Part shown: positions 1 to 10,881 of the stretch, in pieces | How the letters are laid out: every line of letters starts with the position of its first letter | Position numbering within the stretch: position 1 is the stretch's first letter | DNA from: Vanessa cardui | Lineage: Eukaryota > Arthropoda > Insecta > Lepidoptera > Nymphalidae | Assembly: GCF_905220365.1 (NCBI RefSeq) | Contig: NC_061126.1 | Span: 3,224,001 to 3,288,000 of the forward strand | DNA: 64,000 bases | Reading direction: 5' to 3' | Position numbers and translations under genes: made by a program | Notes under the pieces: generated by a model | The model's database searches: none | What the model was told of the DNA's origin: nothing | The model's input: the letters and a program-made list of their open reading frames with translations, nothing else

Positions 1-1211
1 ACGAAACATTCGTTTTTATATAATAAGCGATATTCCTATATTTTATTAAGGATTAGCTGTACGTTAATGTTTTGTAATTCTTGCATAACAATAAATGTGA
101 TTTAAAAAATATCATGTATTTTATTTACCTTACCAAATACAATCAATCTGATAACAAGAAAAACCGTTTTATAATGTAATATAAATTAATTAATAGCACG
201 TAATTTAATTTGAAATGTGTTATATGTGGACTTATTGGAAAGTAGTTTAAAATTTAAAAAAAAAAAATAACCAATTCCAACCTTACATACATATATGGAA
301 TTAAAGGGGAAGAATACCCTTAAAGAAACAAATCACATTTGGTCATAGATGACGAATATCTGAAGTAACAAGTAACAACCATAAAAAAATACATCGAAAT
401 TAAAGGAAAAATGTTATCGATTTATTTTTTGGTAAATATTAATTTACAAGTACACGTATGAAATAAAAACTCAGTAATGTTCGGTAATTCGTTTATTTCA
501 ATAAAAATAAACAAAAATATTATTTTAATAATATTTAAATATACATATATAGTGCACCATTCTTAAAATTGATTTTCTATACAAGTACAAAATATTGGAA
601 TGTTATGTTAAGAATATTCTTACAGATCTTGACTAATCTCCTTAAACAATACATATTTTAACTACTTTAACGATATGAACATGATTTACAACAAACTAAA
701 TAAACTTTATAAAGTTATTCATAATACATTATTTTATCAATAAAATGTCTTTATGGACGGACATAGTTACAATGGATAATACATTTTATAAGTCTTAGAA
801 TATTATACTATCAAAATAACAGATCAAAATATTGCATCTTATAATCTTGCACAAAAATAATTAAATACTATACTTGAGACTGTTATAATCTGCGCACTGA
901 GAAACAGATGGAACTTTGTCAAAGTATATGACACTTTTAGAGAAAAGGAGCGTTAGCAAATAAATACTGAATAATAATTATTGCACATTAGTAATCCCAA
1001 AAATGTGTATCGATTTTATCTATTCATAATGTATTTTTATGTAGACTTGTATGTTTAGCTGTCATAATTATTTGGCGTGTTTGATTTTTTTATATAACCG
1101 TACTACTATACTAGTCCAAATGAGTACAATACCATTATTACTCCATAGTAACAAATCCCGAGCAAAATTACAGCCAATTGACGCTGCTCGCCATTGATCA
1201 GCTCGCACATA
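1..1211. other. AT-rich 3' flank of the TRAF6-like gene
   Basis: No supported gene. The DNA is very AT-rich and should hold the 3' UTR and polyadenylation region of the minus-strand TRAF6-like gene. The only open stretch of note on the minus strand is 1212 to 1068. It could be an alternative terminal exon of that gene (see findings), but nothing supports it beyond phase compatibility. Confidence 0.5.
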
Positions 1212-1301
1212 TCTCAGTTTCAAAAGGTTGTATCCCATTTTAATCGCGCGCAGATTATAATAACAAAATAATTGAGAACAAACATAAAACTACTCCGTAC
1301 G

Positions 1302-4300
1302 TCATACATACCTGATATTAACACGTATTATGAGCATGTCGTCTTTAACAAAGCCGTTTCTGATGACGTCACTCACCACCGCATACTCCGTGTAACCGAA
1401 GCCTCTAACGCATATTTCAGCGGTGGGCCTCTTGAAGGCTATCAGGCTGGAGTTTGACATCATGGTGTCCCGCTGTGTCATGTCGGGGTCGTACTGGTTG
1501 ATCATGGCGAAGGTAATGCGTCCGTTGAACGGCCACTCCAAGCAGTGATCATACTCAGTCTTCATCAGATGCACGTGGAGTGCGAAGCAGTGCGGGTTTT
1601 GGGGCGATATGTTAAGACGGACGCAGAATCTGAATGTTAAAAACATTTGCGGCTAAGAGAATTTTGTTTTCAATAGTTAAACAAAGCCGAGATGGCCCAG
1701 TGGTTACAACGCGTGCATCTTAACCGATGATTGCGGGTTCAAACCCAGGCAAGCACCGCTGATTCATGTGCTTAATTTGTCTTTATAATTCATCTCGTGC
1801 TCGGCGGTGAAGGAAAACATCGTGAGGAAACCTGCATGTGACAAATTTCATAGAAGTTCTGCTACATGTGTATTCCACCAACCCGCATTGGAACAGCGTG
1901 GTGGAATATGTTCCAAACCTTGTCCTCAAAGGGAGAGGAGGCCTTTAGCCCAGCAGTGGGAATTTACAGGCTGTTGTTATTATTTATGTTATAATTAAAG
2001 TGTCATACATTACTTGTTAACTTTTTGGTATTTGTAATTCATTTATGCTTAAAATACAACATAAATAAATAAATATTGGACAACATTACACTCATCACTC
2101 TGATCCCAATGTAAGTAGTTAAAAGTAAGTAGCTATTGTGTTATGTAAAAACAGAAGTAACTACGATAGCATAAATAGCTAGACCAAAGACAACATAGAA
2201 ATTAAGACAACATTAAATTAATAAGGCCGCAAATTGAACTCGGGATATCGGAGTGGCGTACCCATGAAAACCGGTGTGCACGCTACTTGACCACGGAGGT
2301 CGGAGGAGATGACAAATTGAATATAAGTAATAATATTTAAAAAAAATTGTTTTTTAATGGATACATTTTTGAAAAGTTATAAAGATAAAATTTATCATAT
2401 TTTACAGTTATAAATGATTGCATTATATATACATATATAGTCGTTGTAATCATAATATATAAAAAATACCTGTAACCATTTGGTGACGTATAAAATCCAG
2501 GGCTGTACAACATTTTGAAGTGATCTTTCAACATGGCGTCTAATCGCGCCTTGAAGTTGTCAATCTTCCAAATATAATTTCCCATGCAGTAGCGGAGGAG
2601 CATGTCATTGTTTTGTTTCATTTTCGCAACCGCGAATGCAGACAGCTGCTTCGACATATTAGCTATTACAATATCTTGTTCACGATTTCTTTGTTCCAAT
2701 ACTACAACCCTCTCATACAGCGCCCTTGGGATTAAGCAATACATAAGTTTTTCACCAGAGCCAAAATATATTGGGAGTTAAAGTTAGTTTTTAAATTTAT
2801 GATTAGTTTTGGATAACGCTAGGATAAAATTATCATTCTTCTATACAGACTTTTTGGTATTTTATGGAAGACATTTTAGTTTAGTAACAGTGTTGGGTCA
2901 ATTTGGTTATTAGGATGCAAATTAATTTTAATCTCTGATTGCAGATGTAATATTAATAGCAGCTGTAAGCATTGACCAATGTAATAACAAAAAATTCATT
3001 GCTAAATAATTTAATCAATTTTCTTTAAAAATTAAATTTACTTTTAAAATCAAAATTATATTATGTTAAAAAGAGTAACATTTCGTAATTGTCCTACTAT
3101 TAGACAAAATTGTCCCCTTAAGACTGGGACTAGGTTTCTTTACGCTACTTTACTTCATTGCGACCACGAGATAAATTAGTAAACACAAAATAAGTAAATG
3201 AAAATTTAGTGACGCTTATGCATTTGACTTGACCTCAAAATAATAACAATAAAAATATTTTTTTCAGGTCAAATCAATAGAGTATTTTATTTATGACATA
3301 AGCTCTTGTTTACCTTATAAGAGCACTAGTATTGCTAAGTGGGGCAGAGGTACTTTGTTCACCATTTTTGTCCGGCGCCTCCCATAAACACATGGCCTCC
3401 TGTTCCTTTGCATCAATGCTAGCATTTGATATGTCACTGTCGATTTGAATCTTGGAATATGCATTCATTAGGAACTAAAATAAAATAAGAAAGATAAGTT
3501 AAATAAATAAAAATTAAAAAGCAACTTCTGATTGTCTTTGAAAGGTTTTTTATATTCCTAAACTCACACTCATATGATTTTGAATGTCATTATGTAAATG
3601 GGCATTCATATCTTCTTGACTATCAAAGGTTTCCTTGCAACCAACGGCCTGGAATGAGCATGGAACTCTGACTTTTGATTGAGAAGACGCCTCGGGTTGG
3701 TTAAACTCACACACAGAAATATGGGTATCCAGATCGAGTGGGGTCACTTTAACCGCACAACCTGAAATAATCAATTCCAATGAAACATTACAAACTGTGC
3801 ACATTAGGCCACAATAAACTTTTCATAACATATACACACATAACAGTGCACAAGTATGTGTGCAAATACAGATGCACTTTGTTTTCTTTCATTCATAAAA
3901 TGTGATAGGACACAAATTGAGAAAAAGCCTTTTTAACACTTTCTGTTTCAACTATATCCAGGGGGCTTAAAGGACCCCGGTGTTGCATGTGACCGAGCTA
4001 CTTCGCCGACCATGGTCTTGCATAAACAGTGAGTAAGCCGCCATAAGTTTCTTAAAGTCTTATTCAAAGGAAGATCAAGGAGATTGCTATCGGATTGAAA
4101 AGGAGACTACTAAGTCTCTGTTTGAATTAAGGCACTTTTTGTGCATAAGACTGAACATTTTATTGGTTTTTCATGGGAAAAATGATAACCTACATAATGT
4201 ATAAATTACAATACAATCTATTTTTATTTTTAGGATTAAATTAAATTAATAAAGGATTTATTTTTTATTTTTAGATAAGACAAGAGTTCACACTACATTC

Positions 4301-5651
4301 TCTTTATAAGATCTATTCATACAAGATATTTTAAAAATATTATAACCTGCTTATTGTAAAATTGAATTAGAGAGTTTTTTGAGGCAGATATTATCATACT
4401 GTTTCTAACAGGAAAAATATGTTGTGTTAAGCCTTGTCACTAATGTGAGGAAAGGGTATGATTGTTTAAAACAAACACTGTTATTTCACCTGAACATTAG
4501 GCCAAACCAAAAAATAGCTCTTTATATATATTTATATCCATTTCAAATTTCAAATTTAATTAATGTTCTCATAATCTATTAATTTTGAAGATATAAGTAT
4601 AAATACCTTTAGCTGCGAAAGGACATGACATTCTCTGTTCTTGAATTTCCCTTTTAGTATAATTGTCAGGAAAAATATCTACTTTCATACTGAGATTTAT
4701 ATTGTCTATCGGACAGTGACCGCTGTTTCTGAAATAATGTACAACAATATTATGATTATTAGAAATTGTTGGGATAAAATTCTACATTAATAATAAATAG
4801 CCTATACATATCCTACTAGGTATAGCCATAATGTCATGTTGAGCTGTGCTTATTACACCACAATTTTATTTGTAAGGGAAAGCAAGTAAATAGATCAGCC
4901 ATAAGTTTTTACCTTTGCCCGCAGGCCAGGCAGGCTGTGGACTTTAGTATAACATTTGTTATACCAAAGATTCACTGCCCATTATCTAAAATTTTACATC
5001 TGAGATGCCTTTAATTATGCAAGTGTAAAAATACTTAAGTAAATAATAATTTATATTTAAAATCTAACAATTTTCTTATTCTTCTATGATAAGATTAGGA
5101 AATTAAAATCGTATTATTATGCGTGGTAAGAGGTATCACAACTAAGTAATATTTGAACTCATAGGTATACTTACTGTAACCATGAAGTAATGCAACCTTT
5201 ACAAAATTTGTGCCCACAAGTTGTTATAACTGGATCCCGGAGCCAATTTAGACATACTGGACATTCATACCTGGATTCAGGCTGGTTACTGAGCACTGTT
5301 TCATTTAAAGTCGTTATACCCATAGGCTGAAATTCATCATTCATCATCAAAACTTGAATTATAGTCATACTACATTGTATTTAAAAAAAAAAAAATAACG
5401 ACCTTTTTAAAATTAAAGGACTTGTTCATATTTAAATTAAAAAAAGTATATATATATTTATTGAGATTGAGACACAGGACATAAAATACTTATTATATTT
5501 ACATATTTAGTTGTACTTAAATTCTGTGACCTCTATATTTAAGGTGTGTTATTTTATGTTGTTAACTTTTTATTTTAATTACTATAACTAATTCATATTT
5601 CATACTTACGGCAATACCTTCTGATGCATTTTTGATTTTATTGGGATCCAT
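1302..5651 (-). CDS. Traf6: TRAF6-like TNF-receptor-associated factor (RING E3 ligase/adaptor)
   Basis: Spliced gene. Exons read from the minus strand are 5651-5610 (upstream exon), 5368-5175, 4728-4607, 3761-3568, 3474-3314, 2724-2470 and 1629-1302, all with GT-AG borders and compatible phases from the second exon on. Starting at 5368 gives about 417 residues. A C3HC3D RING occupies 36-73 (C36, C39, C51, H53, C56, C59, C70, D73), the arrangement typical of TRAF6. TRAF-type zinc fingers follow at about 95-165, then a coiled coil at about 226-265 and a MATH/TRAF-C domain from 272 (NYIWKIDNF) to the end. In this family the RING supports K63 ubiquitin ligation downstream of Toll/IL-1-type and TNF-type receptors, and the MATH domain binds receptor tails; this is family knowledge. 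The start is uncertain: the upstream exon reads MDPNKIKNASEG but its obvious donor is out of phase with exon 2. The carboxyl end is also uncertain because a strong donor precedes the stop. Confidence 0.9.
1685..1990 (+). mobile_element. tRNA-derived SINE, family A (Metulj-like)
   Basis: The head AGCCGAGATGGCCCAGTGG resembles box A, and GGGTTCAAACCC is a box B match. The body contains GGAAACCTGCATGTG, and the 3' part contains CCCAGCAGTGGGAATTTAC followed by a TTATTATT tail. The same sequence recurs at least eight times in the window. It lies just upstream of the last TRAF6 exon, inside the intron. I could not define a target-site duplication. Confidence 0.8.
2226..2312 (-). mobile_element. tRNA-like SINE head, second type
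   Basis: Read on the minus strand this gives a box-A-like CCGTGGTCAAGTAGCGTGC and, about 40 bases on, a box-B-like GAGTTCAAT, as in tRNA-derived SINE heads. Only the head is visible. It sits in the last TRAF6 intron. Confidence 0.45.
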
Positions 5652-6110
5652 TTTACAACATTAATTTTCACAAAGTTTTACGTATTTTGTTTAACTTAAC
5701 CAAAACAGTATGTAAACTCATACTGACTTAGTTGACTCACTGTCAAGTGTCAGTGTCAAAGAGTAGGTAATATTTCTGAGAATTGTACTGGACAGCGATT
5801 AGTTGATTACTTTGTTAAGTGACATTCAAAGTCCTCTTGCTTTACTAAATATAAATTTAAATTCGGAACAACCAAAAGACATTAAACTAAGAATTGAAAT
5901 GAATAATTTCAAATTCAGAATTTAACTATTAGGTTGGGGAAAAAGTCTTTTCGCATATAGTATGTATGAACTTGTAATAAAATCTCTTTGGCTATACCAT
6001 TTGTATCTGGCTGGTTTTGGTATCATTAAAAAGTTTTAATTTTAAAGAAGGCACTTCCAAATTCAAATTAGGAATTTGTGTGATTTTCATTTGTTTTTGT
6101 TGTTGTTAAA

Positions 6111-7136
6111 ATGAGTGAATCTAAAGAAGAAATTCGATACATTTTAAAATTTTACTATAAAAAAGGTAAAAATGCAACTCAAGCCGCGAAAAAAAATTGT
6201 GATGTTTATGGACCTAATGCAGTATCTGTGAGAGTAGTGCAAGTTTGGTTTAAGCGTTTTCAAGCCGGAAATTTTGATATTAAAGATGCATCTCGCTCTG
6301 GTCGCCCTGTTACGGACAAAATTGATGCCATTTTTGAAAAAGTGGAGCAAGATCGGCATATTAGTAGTTACGATGTAGCTGAAGAACTGGCAATTGACCA
6401 CAAAACGGTTTTGACTCATTTGAATAAAGCTGGGTACACAAAAAAGCTCGATATATGGGTGCCTCATGAACTCACTGAAAGAAACCTAATGAACCGTGTA
6501 CTCATTTGTGATTCTTTATTACGACGTAATGAAACTGAACCATTTTTGAAGAAGCTGATAACTGGTGATGAAAAGTGGATCACATACAACAAGAACGTGC
6601 GAAAAAGATCGTGGTCAAAGGCCGGTCAAGCTTCACAGACTGTGGCAAAACCCGGATTTACTCGCAACAAGGTAATGCTGTGTGTATGGTGGGATTGGAA
6701 GGGCATCATTCATTATGAGCTGTTACCGCCCGGCAGGACCATCGATTTAGAACTGTATTGCGAACAATTGATGAGATTGAAGCAAGAAATTGAGAGAAAG
6801 CGGCCAGAATTGATCAACAGAAGGGGTGTAGTTTTTCACCATGACAACGCTAGACCTCACACATCTTTAGCCACTCAACAAAAATTACGAGAGTTTGGCT
6901 GGGAGGTATTAATGCATCCGCCGTATAGTCCTGACCTTGCACCTTCAGATTTTCATCTGTTTCGGTCTCTGCAGAATTCCTTAGGCAGTGTCAGGTTAAC
7001 ATCACGAGAGGACTGCCAAAACCACTTGTCGCAGTTTTTCGATCAGAAGCCCCAAAATTTTTACAGCAATGGGATCATGTCACTACCAACAAGATGGCAA
7101 AAAGTTATGGAACAAAATGGCACCTACATACTTTAG
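6111..7136 (+). CDS. mariner transposase (DD34D), uninterrupted ORF
   Basis: Full-length 341-residue Tc1/mariner-superfamily transposase, close to the usual length of about 345. The amino-terminal helix-turn-helix DNA-binding region covers about 1-110. The linker motif WVPHEL is at 116-121. The catalytic triad is complete: D153 in GDEKW, D245 in HHDNARPH and D280 in YSPDLAPSDF, with 34 residues between the second and third Asp, hence DD34D. Enzymes of this family bind terminal inverted repeats and cut and paste the element into TA sites. There is no internal stop or frameshift, which suggests a fairly young copy. Its own right end has been displaced by about 1.2 kb, so mobility in cis is doubtful. 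The start is the first ATG in frame, 180 bp inside the left terminus. Confidence 0.95.
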   Translation: MSESKEEIRYILKFYYKKGKNATQAAKKNCDVYGPNAVSVRVVQVWFKRFQAGNFDIKDASRSGRPVTDKIDAIFEKVEQDRHISSYDVAEELAIDHKTVLTHLNKAGYTKKLDIWVPHELTERNLMNRVLICDSLLRRNETEPFLKKLITGDEKWITYNKNVRKRSWSKAGQASQTVAKPGFTRNKVMLCVWWDWKGIIHYELLPPGRTIDLELYCEQLMRLKQEIERKRPELINRRGVVFHHDNARPHTSLATQQKLREFGWEVLMHPPYSPDLAPSDFHLFRSLQNSLGSVRLTSREDCQNHLSQFFDQKPQNFYSNGIMSLPTRWQKVMEQNGTYIL

Positions 7137-7186
7137 TCAAATGTAAATAAACTATAAAAAAAACTTTTTGAATTTTCATATAAATA

Positions 7187-8349
7187 GGAAGACTCTAAAA
7201 AATATGTTGAATACGCAATTATTTTTATTACTTTTTCGTGCATATTCATTTGTTTTAAAATAGTGTTTTGTTTGAAGTCGGTTTTTCCTTTTTGTTAAAA
7301 TTTTATTTATTTTTTGATTTTATGTGAAGCTGATGTTGACTTACTATTTTTTTTTTAATATGGATAGATTAAGCGTTCCGTTTATATGAGTCAGAAACTA
7401 CTTCGAGGACAATTTCAAAGGAAACTTGCGAATAAAGCAAAAATAGACTTTCGAAAATGCGGATTTAATACGTCACGCGGCGTAAACTACAAGGTCCCTC
7501 GAAAGAGCTGTAATCGAACTCAGCAAAAAAACTTTGAAAAAGACCAACTATATTTCGTACATCATATGACATCACATCACATACACAAAATTTGATTAAA
7601 GATAGTAAGAAATTCTGCCCCATATCGCACCCTAACTGCGAGCCGTATATGAGTTCCATCACTACATAGTATAAAACAAAGTCGCTTTCTCTGTCCCTAT
7701 ATCTTTAAATTTACGCAACGGATTTTGATGCAGTTTTTTTTAAAAGATAGTGTGATTCAAGGGGAAGGTTTGTGTATATAATACATGAACAATATAGTAA
7801 AGAAACACTGATAATTTTAGAAGTTTGCGATGTGATGTCGTATATAAACAAATTCTGTAGTATATTCAGTATCAGTATTGCACCCGTGCGAAGCCGGGGT
7901 GCGTAGCTAGTTGATTATAATATTCGACTATGATAATTACATAAACATAACCACATTACGGAAGGTGACTCAAATATCCAAATAACCTATAAATAAAAGA
8001 TTCGACCGAGTATCGCTAACGTGCTCCTCAGAATTGTTCCGTTCCCTTCCGTTCCGTTACTTTGTCATGGATCCTGTGCTCAAAACCTTACCAAACTTTC
8101 ACCAAATTACCCTTGAAGTATATATTTTATAATAAAAAAAGAATTATCAAAATTGGTTAACGTGATTTTCAGTTATTCACCTATTTGTCGCGCATATACG
8201 TAATGCAAAGTTAAGACTTATGTCGTTTTCACATGGATACCATAATCGGAAAAAAAATTAAAAAAAATGGGACCCCACGGGAAGCACTACCTTTCAAACA
8301 AAAAAAAAATATCAAAATCGGTCCACCCAGTGAAAAGTTATGAGGTAAC

Positions 8350-8388
<39 letters not shown>

Positions 8389-8425
8389 GACGAATTGATA
8401 ACCTCCTCCTTTTGGAAGTCGGTTG
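7187..8425. mobile_element. composite insertion inside the mariner
   Basis: A block of repeat sequence interrupts the mariner 3' region. It opens with a segment (7187-7317) repeated almost exactly at 8743-8873, contains the 252-bp Helitron, and ends with TTGGAAGTCGGTTGAAAAA after an A-run of about 28 at 8356-8384. The motif GAAGTCGGTT marks a family also seen at 8640-8873 and, inverted, at 15775-15990. I cannot classify the family. I see no host coding sequence in the block. Confidence 0.55.
7659..7910 (+). mobile_element. non-autonomous Helitron, 252 bp, complete ends
   Basis: The element starts TCACTACATAGTATAAAAC after an A and ends GTAGCTAG before a T, which is the Helitron pattern A|TC...CTRR|T without target duplication. 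A hairpin (GCACCC / GGGGTGC) lies just upstream of the CTAG. There is no ORF, so it would depend on a RepHel protein elsewhere. It is nested in the repeat block that splits the mariner. A second complete member lies at 53526-53732. Confidence 0.8.
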
Positions 8426-8639
8426 AAAAATACGAAGAAACTTTTTCCCCAACCTGTTGATGAAATTGTTATATTTGGAGTCGGTGTCAGCCAATAAAAC
8501 CCTACAGTATATCTATCAAAAAACAATACGAGAATACTTTAACAAATATGTTTTTTACAAATTACCTTTTACACAATAATATACTGGATCAATCAAGGGG
8601 CTCGTATCGCTTCTTTCTTTTGATTGTTGGGGCAAGGGC

Positions 8640-8873
8640 ACCGTGGCTGACACCGGCTCCAAATATGCCAATAACTATAACTACATGATATAATCGTTAA
8701 TCGACTTTTAAGTAGTCTAATATTTTTCATTTCATTTAACTTAGGAAGACTCTAAAAAATATGTTGAATACGCAATTATTTTTATTACTTTTTCGTGCAT
8801 ATTCATTTGTTTCAAAATAGTGTTTTGTTGGAAGTCGGTTTTTCTTTTTGTTAAAATTTTATTTTATTATTAC
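8640..8873 (+). repeat. GAAGTCGGTT-family repeat copy
   Basis: Bases 8743-8873 are nearly identical to 7187-7317 in the same orientation. The whole 8640-8873 span matches 15775-15990 in the opposite orientation. It is a dispersed repeat with no coding capacity that I can see. Confidence 0.6.
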
Positions 8874-9509
8874 ATGTTGCATTATAAATATAAGAGTATA
8901 TTGTAAAGAATTATACCTGTATTGATGATGCATGTGGAAATATTTTACAAATGTTTAAGTACCTATTAAATATCCATTTTCTATTATAAAGTTATTTGAC
9001 TACACAATAGAAACAGTCATTTTTGATAAGCGTATTTTTTTAATAATAAACCTTTTCAAATGGTGCGCCTTGTTACGTCATTTGACGTAGGCAAGAACTA
9101 TAAGCAACGCTATCGAAGTTTATTATTAAGATTTATTTTATCAAAAACATTGCATGCGTAAAAGGTTTTCCCAAATTACCTTTACACACTGTTGTCGTCA
9201 AGCCATATATACCTTTATCAGTTCCAGTACTTGTTCGTCTAAATTTCATTTCAATTTAAAGAGATATCTGTTACCAAAGGGATGTACGTGTACCTAATCG
9301 TTAAAATTACACGAATCACTTTTGTATTTTATTACATTCTTTGGTACTTATGACCAATTGGGTAATGCCTTATCAGTTTTTTATGTTTCATATTCGTAAT
9401 ATTCTCTGTATAAAATTTTTACATTGAAAAACAAAATTAAAATCCGTTGCGTAGTTTTTAAGATCTGAGGGTACAGACTATGGGAAGTTACTATGTTTTA
9501 TTTTAATAT

Positions 9510-10125
9510 CGTTGGCATATTTATTTTAAGATGATCATATTTTATTGTTTTCGTGTATTAAAAATATTATCAGTATAAATAATTCGATTGAAATAGTTGT
9601 TACCATTTACGTTGATTGTCAACATCCAGTTTTGACTAAACTAAAAGTAAAGTACAGTAAGTAAGTAGTAAGTAAGTAACAGCCTGTAACTTTTCCCACT
9701 GCTGGGATGAGGCCTCCTCTTCCATCGAGGAGAGGCTTTGGAACATATTCCACCACGCTGTTCCAATGCGGGTTGGTGGAATGCACATATGGCAGAATTT
9801 CGATGAAATTAGACACATGCAGGTTTCCTCACGATGTTTTCCTTCATCGCTGAGCACGAGATGAAATATAAACACAAATTAAGCACATATATATAGTGGT
9901 ACTTGCCTGGGTTTGAAACCGCAATCATCGGTTAAGATGCTAGCGTTCTAACCACTGGGCCATCTCGGCTTGACTAAACTAATTTGTTTTTTTTTTTTAA
10001 ATAAATCAAAACCGGATGTTGCTACAGTCGGAGGAGGGGCGTGTAAACATTTAATACAAGGAGTAAGCCTATAAATTGTCATTCTTATTTTAATCGTCGG
10101 AATGGAACGATCGAGCAAATGATTG
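9510..10125 (+). repeat. left LTR, interrupted by a SINE
   Basis: Matches the right LTR from the GCATATTTATTTT segment through ACAGTCGGAGGAGGGGCGTG to GGATCGAGCAAA-like sequence near 10119. The last third seen in the right LTR is missing. A family A SINE (9645-9969) splits it. Confidence 0.65.
9645..9969 (-). mobile_element. family A SINE inserted in the left LTR, with 13-bp TSD
   Basis: Read on the minus strand the element begins AGCCGAGATGGCCCAGTGG at 9969 and ends in an (AGTA)n tail near 9650-9675. The target-site duplication TTGACTAAACTAA is present at 9632-9644 and 9970-9982. The uninterrupted right LTR has the target only once, which confirms the insertion point and shows the SINE is younger than the LTR element. 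Confidence 0.9.
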
Positions 10126-10139
10126 TAACGTATTTATCT

Positions 10140-10881
10140 CCTATGGTCCTTAAAGCATCTTATAGAGGGGTTATCGCTTGAAATTTTGTTTGCACTTCCA
10201 AATCCAATTTTATTAAAATTTTTGTAATGTTCCTTTGTTTGCCCTACCTTGACCGATTTTAGGTATTACAGTACGAGTTCTGGAGTTTTGAATTATGCAG
10301 CTCCCAATTTTATTATCAAATACCGGATAGAATATTATCTACAGCTATTTTTCGAACTTTAAATCTTAAAGCTTTTTTTATTTCGGTTAGTAAGTCTGCA
10401 TAGTTCTCTCTAGATGGAAAAGACTCGACGAGTTTAGCTTTCCATTCTGACCAAGTATGTTTGGTAGAGCATAATGAATCACATGCTCTACGTCTGGTGG
10501 ACCGTATTCAGCAAAATAACCCGAACGTTGCTTATGCTCCACGTCTGGCGGACCAAATTCAGCAAAATTGCCTGGGCATCGCTTGTGCTCCCCACCTGAC
10601 GGACTACGTTCAACATAGTAGCTCGACAGTTCCTCATGCTCCCCGTCCGAAGGACTACCTCTAATTGAGTAGCTTGGGCGTTGCTCATGCTCACCTTTCA
10701 AGCCCCGAGACCTGTGGTATCGATATTTCGGTAACGTCTGATATCCTTCGCTGTTTTGTCGGCTACTTTTATTTCTCTTACGTGAACTTTTGTTATTCTT
10801 TTGGTTTTCGTCCATAAGGAAAACGTAACTTTTGCTCAGTGAACGTCTCCTTTCACATATGCTCATCGAACGTCTTGGCAT
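10140..10881 (-). pseudogene. antisense ORF with 17-residue repeats, possibly gag-derived
   Basis: A 164-residue minus-strand frame (10881-10387) begins MPRRSMSICERRRSL. It has a basic Lys/Arg/Ser-rich stretch at about 28-55, then about 4.5 repeats of a 17-residue unit such as GEHEQRPSYSIRGSPSD and VEHKQRSGYFAEYGPPD. Past the stop, shifted frames continue with LTEIKKALRFKVRKIA-like sequence that recalls gypsy gag proteins. That comparison is from memory and weak. The frame runs opposite to the integrase remnant beside it, so it may be an inverted or separately inserted fragment. A chance ORF is the alternative, but the exact periodicity argues for a real repeat. Confidence 0.35.
10483..10737. 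repeat. 51-bp tandem repeat, about five units
   Basis: The motif ATGCTC or GTGCTC recurs at 10483, 10534, 10585, 10636 and 10687, exactly 51 bases apart, with diverged flanking sequence. Because 51 is a multiple of three the minus-strand frame stays open and encodes a 17-residue repeat. Confidence 0.85.

Larger units (their letters stand above)
5929..8457 (+). mobile_element. mariner element, split by later insertions
   Basis: The left end begins TTAGGTTGGGGAAAAAGTC directly after a TA. The inverted partner CTTTTTCCCCAACCT is at 8441-8455, with a 15-bp perfect match that continues imperfectly inward. The transposase ends at 7136, and mariner-like 3' sequence runs to about 7186 and resumes near 8426. 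About 1.24 kb of unrelated repeat separates the two parts. The left end is about 280 bp upstream of the first TRAF6 exon, so the element lies in that gene's 5' flank. Confidence 0.75.

Noticed and set aside
1302..1457. Plus-strand ORF of 61 residues over the last TRAF6 exon
   Set aside because: It is the shadow of the minus-strand MATH-domain exon, which has the recognisable protein and splice sites.
1700..1760. tRNA gene from the box A/B motifs
   Set aside because: The motifs belong to SINE heads. The acceptor stem does not close, and the same sequence recurs with SINE tails and TSDs.
6144..6467. 107-residue minus-strand ORF
   Set aside because: Antisense shadow of the mariner transposase.
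8312..8526. Minus ORFs containing long poly-Phe
   Set aside because: Translation of the A-run in a repeat; not a protein.
9619..9875. 65- and 79-residue ORFs with MSNFIEILPYVH-like sequence
   Set aside because: They are readings of family A SINEs. The same peptide appears at 54461-54702 and in other copies.
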